Shown: piece by piece, positions 60,891-64,000 of the stretch
How the letters are laid out: each line of letters begins with the position of its first letter
Position numbering within the stretch: position 1 is the first letter of the stretch
NCBI RefSeq assembly: GCF_030683065.1
Contig: NZ_JAUXMX010000045.1
Location: 52,181 to 116,180, forward strand
Direction of reading: 5' to 3'
DNA: 64,000 bases
Origin: Pseudomonas sp.
GTDB taxonomy: Bacteria > Pseudomonadota > Gammaproteobacteria > Pseudomonadales > Pseudomonadaceae
Made by a program: the position numbers and the translations under genes
Notes under the pieces: generated by a model
What the model was told of the DNA's origin: nothing
The model's input: the letters and a program-made list of their open reading frames with translations, nothing else
Database searches by the model: none

Positions 60891-62288
60891 ATGAGTGATG
60901 CAGCCTTTGCCCCAGACACCGCAGCGACCGCGCCGCCGGTAATCGTGAAATTGCTGGACAAGCTCGGCCTGAACTATCGGGCGCTCCACGAGCACCCCAC
61001 CTTAGCCGCTGAGCAGCGCGTCCAAGCCGTGCTGCTTGATGATGCGGTTGGCGCATTGTTGGTGCTCTATCCGCAAAGCCAGCTACTCGCCCTGGATAAC
61101 CTGGCTGAGCTGACGGGGCGCAAACTCGTCGCGGTAAAACCCGAACGCCTGCAACGCATGCTCGCCAAGCATGCCCTCGGTGTATTACCCGGCCTGCCGC
61201 AGTTGACCAGTTCGCCCTGCCTGTACGATGAACGCCTGCTGCAGCTGCCGAGTGTATTCATCGAATCCGGCCAACCTGGCATCCTTCTGGAAATAACCAG
61301 CGAAGCCTTCAAGGGCCTGCTGAACAAAGCCAGTGCCGCGCGTATCGGCGAGCCGTTGAGCAACATTCGGCCCAACCTCGACCGCCCGGACGACGACCGC
61401 GCCGAGATCACCCAGGCGGTGCAGGCCTTTACCGCACGGCGGATCCAGCAACGCCTGGAAGAAACCATCGAGATCCCGCCGCTGGCGGAAACTGCGCAGA
61501 AAATCATCAAACTGCGGGTCGACCCCAACGCCACGATTGACGACATCACGGGCGTGGTCGAAACCGATCCGGCACTGGCCGCCCAGGTGGTCAGTTGGGC
61601 CGCATCGCCCTACTATGCCGCTCCCGGCAAGATTCGCTCGGTGGAAGACGCCATCGTCCGCGTACTCGGCTTCGACCTGGTGATCAACCTGGCCTTGGGC
61701 CTGGCCCTTGGCAAAACCCTCAGCCTGCCCAAAGACCAGCCCCAACAGGCTACGCCCTACTGGCAACAGGCGATCTACACGGCGGCCGTGATCGAAGGCC
61801 TGACCCGCGCAATGCCCCGCGCCCAGCGCCCGGAAGCAGGCTTGACCTACCTCGCGGGCCTGCTGCACAACTTTGGCTATCTGGTACTCGCGCATGTGTT
61901 CCCGCCGCACTTCTCGCTGATTTGCCGGCACATGGAAGTCAATCCGCACCTGTCGCACAGCTATATCGAACAGCATCTGCTGGGCATCAGCCGCGAACAG
62001 ATCGGCACGTGGTTGATGCGCCACTGGGACATGCCCGAAGAGCTGGCCAGCGCCCTGCGCTTTCAGCATGATCCAGAATATGCGGGTGCCCATGCGGTCT
62101 ACCCGAACCTGGTGTGCCTGGCCGTCAACCTGTTGCGCAGTCACGGCATCGGTGCCAGCCCGGCCTGCGAAATCCCGCAGAGCTTGTTCGATACACTTGG
62201 CCTGAGCCGCGAGAAGGCCGAGGAAGCAGTCAACAAGGTTCTCGCCGCCGAAGTCGCGCTACGCGAACTGGCGAAGCAGTTCCATTAA
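60891..62288 (+). CDS. HDOD domain protein with N-terminal YbaK-like domain
   Basis: A 465-residue protein. The N-terminal third (VIVKLLDKLGLNYRALHEHP, AVGALLVLYPQSQLLALDN) resembles the YbaK aminoacyl-tRNA editing fold. Residues about 180-400 form an HDOD domain (IPPLAETAQKIIKLRVDPNA, VVETDPALAAQVVSWAASPY, YLAGLLHNFGYLVLAHVFPP), the HD-related, usually non-catalytic signalling domain. Its position after recG is conserved; its function is unknown. Confidence 0.85.
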   Translation: MSDAAFAPDTAATAPPVIVKLLDKLGLNYRALHEHPTLAAEQRVQAVLLDDAVGALLVLYPQSQLLALDNLAELTGRKLVAVKPERLQRMLAKHALGVLPGLPQLTSSPCLYDERLLQLPSVFIESGQPGILLEITSEAFKGLLNKASAARIGEPLSNIRPNLDRPDDDRAEITQAVQAFTARRIQQRLEETIEIPPLAETAQKIIKLRVDPNATIDDITGVVETDPALAAQVVSWAASPYYAAPGKIRSVEDAIVRVLGFDLVINLALGLALGKTLSLPKDQPQQATPYWQQAIYTAAVIEGLTRAMPRAQRPEAGLTYLAGLLHNFGYLVLAHVFPPHFSLICRHMEVNPHLSHSYIEQHLLGISREQIGTWLMRHWDMPEELASALRFQHDPEYAGAHAVYPNLVCLAVNLLRSHGIGASPACEIPQSLFDTLGLSREKAEEAVNKVLAAEVALRELAKQFH

Positions 62289-62327
62289 CCGCATTGAAGT
62301 CGCTGGTAGCCCCCGGGTTACGGCCGC

Positions 62328-62360
62328 GTGTGTAGGGCGTGTGTAGGGCTTGTGTAGGAT
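62328..62360. repeat. Three tandem 11-bp units near a pseudomonad intergenic element
   Basis: GTGTGTAGGGC occurs twice in a row (62328-62338, 62339-62349), followed by the variant TTGTGTAGGAT (62350-62360). The tail continues as GTAGGATGCGGTTGAGCGCA, resembling a frequent intergenic repeat. Confidence 0.7.
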
Positions 62361-62450
62361 GCGGTTGAGCGCAGCGATACCCATCGCCAGTCAACAGCCG
62401 CATAGGGCGCGTGGGCACGATCATAACGGTGGCTTACGCGGCGCACCCTA

Positions 62451-63194
62451 TTACTTGGCAGGCGCCTTCCTGAGCATTTCCCGACGCTCGGCGAACAGCT
62501 GCGGCAACACCTGCACGCAGCGTTCCAGCAACAGCTTGACCATCGGCTGCTCATAGAGCGCGGCGTATTCGGCCAGTTGCGTGCTGGGCATCTGCCGATA
62601 GGCATAGAGCATGAACGACTCCACCGCCTCGGCACTCGACGTGTGCAGGGCGGCGGCCTGGTTCGCGGTTTGGCGGCTCAAGGCCTGCTCGTCAAGGCTT
62701 TCTCCACGCGCCATGAGGGCCAGCAGCGCCTGGGTCTTGCCCACTTCGTAACGCAGCAGGCTGGCCAAGGTGCTGGTGTGCGCCGCCTCATCGAGGCGCC
62801 GCACCAGCGCCAGTCGATCTGCGCGTGGTGAACGTCGGGCAAGTTGTTCGCGGTAGCTGGCGAGCCCCTCGCTGTCACCGACCGAACGCTCAGCCTCGCT
62901 GAAACGGCGGGCAACAGGGCTGTCAAGCAAGCGCTGGATCTGCTGCAGCTGGGCTTGGTCGAAGGCGTCGGCGAGCTGCCTGGCGAGGTCAAGGCACAGC
63001 ATATCGGCGGCGAAGGCATCACCCAGTTGCGCCTGCTGCTGCTCGTTCAAGCCACGCGCAAGCAGCGGAACAGTCTGCTCACAGAGCAGGCGAATACCCG
63101 ACAACTCAAACACCGGGGCAAAGGCTTCGACTTTGGCCAGGCCCGCGTGTGCCAGATTGCTGATGAGAAACAGGACCAACATCGACAAGCGCAT
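62451..63194 (-). CDS. Exported hypothetical protein
   Basis: A 247-residue protein with signal peptide MRLSMLVLFLISNLAHA. The rest is all-helical with no cysteine clusters beyond two (LLCEQTV, MLCLDLA). A C-terminal segment QMPSTQLAEYAALYEQPMVK resembles DUF2059-like periplasmic proteins, but I cannot assign it firmly. The ATG at 63194 is preferred since the upstream frame would put residues before the signal peptide. Downstream of the HDOD gene, convergent. Confidence 0.75.
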   Translation of the reverse strand: MRLSMLVLFLISNLAHAGLAKVEAFAPVFELSGIRLLCEQTVPLLARGLNEQQQAQLGDAFAADMLCLDLARQLADAFDQAQLQQIQRLLDSPVARRFSEAERSVGDSEGLASYREQLARRSPRADRLALVRRLDEAAHTSTLASLLRYEVGKTQALLALMARGESLDEQALSRQTANQAAALHTSSAEAVESFMLYAYRQMPSTQLAEYAALYEQPMVKLLLERCVQVLPQLFAERREMLRKAPAK

Positions 63195-63275
63195 AAGCTG
63201 ACATCCACGCAAACGTGAGGGCCAGCCTAGCGAATACAACCGGAGCCGGCTAGCGATGCGGGCCGAAGAGGATCA

Positions 63276-63668
63276 TCAGGCGGCTTTTTTCTCGCTGGTT
63301 TTCTTTTTCGGCATCAGGTGCTTGGTCAGGCCCTGAAACCAGATGACCAGCGCCGGGTTGCCCTGGATCTGGATATCCTTATTCTGGATGCCCTGCATAA
63401 ACGCCAGCTGCTTGTTCTTCGCGCTCATGGTGGCGAAGCCATAGGCGGCATCTTTGAAGCCCAGGGCAAAGGCAGGCTGGCTGGCCGGACCGCGCTTGCT
63501 GCTGATGCGCTGATCTTTAACGATGAAGTGGCGGGCCACCTTACCGTCCAGGGTGTGCAGCTGGAATACCATGTCACGGTCGACCAATTGCTGCTGGAAA
63601 GCCGGGTTGCCACGGCTGGCCTTGGCCATCAGGCGGCCTAACATCCACAGGAGAAAACGGAATTTCAT
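63276..63668 (-). CDS. Small SCP2-like protein
   Basis: A 130-residue protein starting MKFRFLLWMLGRLMAKASRG. The central part is a strand-rich fold (MVFQLHTLDGKVARHFIVKD, FALGFKDAAYGFATMSAKNK) ending in QGNPALVIWFQGLTKHLMPK with a lysine-rich tail. The pattern resembles sterol-carrier-protein-2-like domains that bind lipids; the resemblance is by eye only. It is in tandem with the preceding exported protein on the same strand. Confidence 0.65.
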   Translation of the reverse strand: MKFRFLLWMLGRLMAKASRGNPAFQQQLVDRDMVFQLHTLDGKVARHFIVKDQRISSKRGPASQPAFALGFKDAAYGFATMSAKNKQLAFMQGIQNKDIQIQGNPALVIWFQGLTKHLMPKKKTSEKKAA

Positions 63669-63818
63669 GCGCACGGCCTCAATGGGTGAAGATAACTGGC
63701 GGCGCATTGTAGTGTTTTTTCCGTGGGACTACAGCGCAACTGTTCTGGCCCGCAAGAGGCGGGCACTCAACAGCAATCCGATTGCTTTGACAGGCTCGAT
63801 AACGTCTCGAGTGGAGAA

Positions 63819-63840
63819 CCCGGAGCCAGTCGGCTCCGGG
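63819..63840. terminator. Hairpin in the last intergenic region
   Basis: CCCGGAGCC and GGCTCCGGG pair around AGTC. It lies within the final 332 bp (63669-64000), where I see no gene, only this hairpin and an AT-rich segment (63900-63960). Confidence 0.45.
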
Positions 63841-64000
63841 AGGGCGAGGCTCAGTTGATCGCGTCTTTCAATAACCCGCAGAAAACCGTTTCAAAATTCA
63901 CGTTTTGCAATTTATTTATTCATAATCATGCACTTACAATGTATAAATCCATGCTACTGCGCTAATCGTTTCAATTCAACCCCTCAGCCCCCTAGATTCG

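Noticed and set aside
63850..63920. Short minus-strand frame ending LLKDAIN, reminiscent of the end of HU proteins
   Set aside because: A stop codon lies about 23 codons upstream and the rest of an HU protein is absent; too short to support even a pseudogene call.

Overview
The window is chromosomal DNA of a Pseudomonas species. It carries a GC-rich core gene set in an order that, from memory, closely follows the cyaA to recG stretch of P. aeruginosa: cyaA, rnk, cyaY, lysA-dapF, sutA, glnK-amtB, comM, rep, xpt, cycB, dadA/dadX, pauB/pauC, rpmG-rpmB, radC, coaBC-dut-algC-argB, pyrE, crc, rph, gmk-rpoZ-spoT, oxyR and recG. No rRNA, tRNA or CRISPR array was seen.

Layout. 1-13500: a partial glutathione S-transferase, cyaA, the frataxin/lysine-biosynthesis cluster (cyaY, lppL, lysA, dapF, DUF484), a HAD phosphatase, sutA, and a nitrogen-control cluster (glnK plus two amtB genes behind a probable sigma-54 promoter). 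xerC, expected between the DUF484 gene and the HAD gene, is reduced to a C-terminal remnant.

13519-23387: comM is split by a much more AT-rich island of about 8.4 kb. The 8-bp sequence AACCTGCT is present at both ends (14155-14162 and 22527-22534), and joining the two comM halves through it restores one open frame of about 498 codons running into the Walker A motif. The island looks like an integrative and mobilizable element. It has a large serine integrase at its right end, an HUH replication initiator, a MobV-type relaxase, a small serine resolvase with a res-like repeat cluster, and two genes of unknown function. Its left end carries a retron: a promoter with palindromic operator-like sites, a structured non-coding region, a 60-aa hydrophobic small protein, an Xre-type HTH protein and a retron reverse transcriptase (NAxxH, YVDD and VTG motifs). 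This compact retron operon on a mobilizable element is the main item of interest.

23577-38800: a GGDEF/EAL protein (ProE-like), Rep helicase, xanthine phosphoribosyltransferase, cytochrome c5, then a D-alanine and polyamine catabolism block (pauR, dadX, ridA-like, dadA, lrp/dadR, a pauB-like oxidase, an MFS carrier, a pauC-like dehydrogenase and a cupin protein).

38900-64000: ribosomal proteins L33 and L28, a peptide-binding protein, radC, the coaBC-dut-algC-argB operon, pyrE, crc, rph, yicC, gmk, rpoZ, spoT, ridA, a lipoprotein, an epimerase-like protein, oxyR, recG, an HDOD protein and two small conserved proteins. Intergenic dyad repeats typical of pseudomonads occur at several places.
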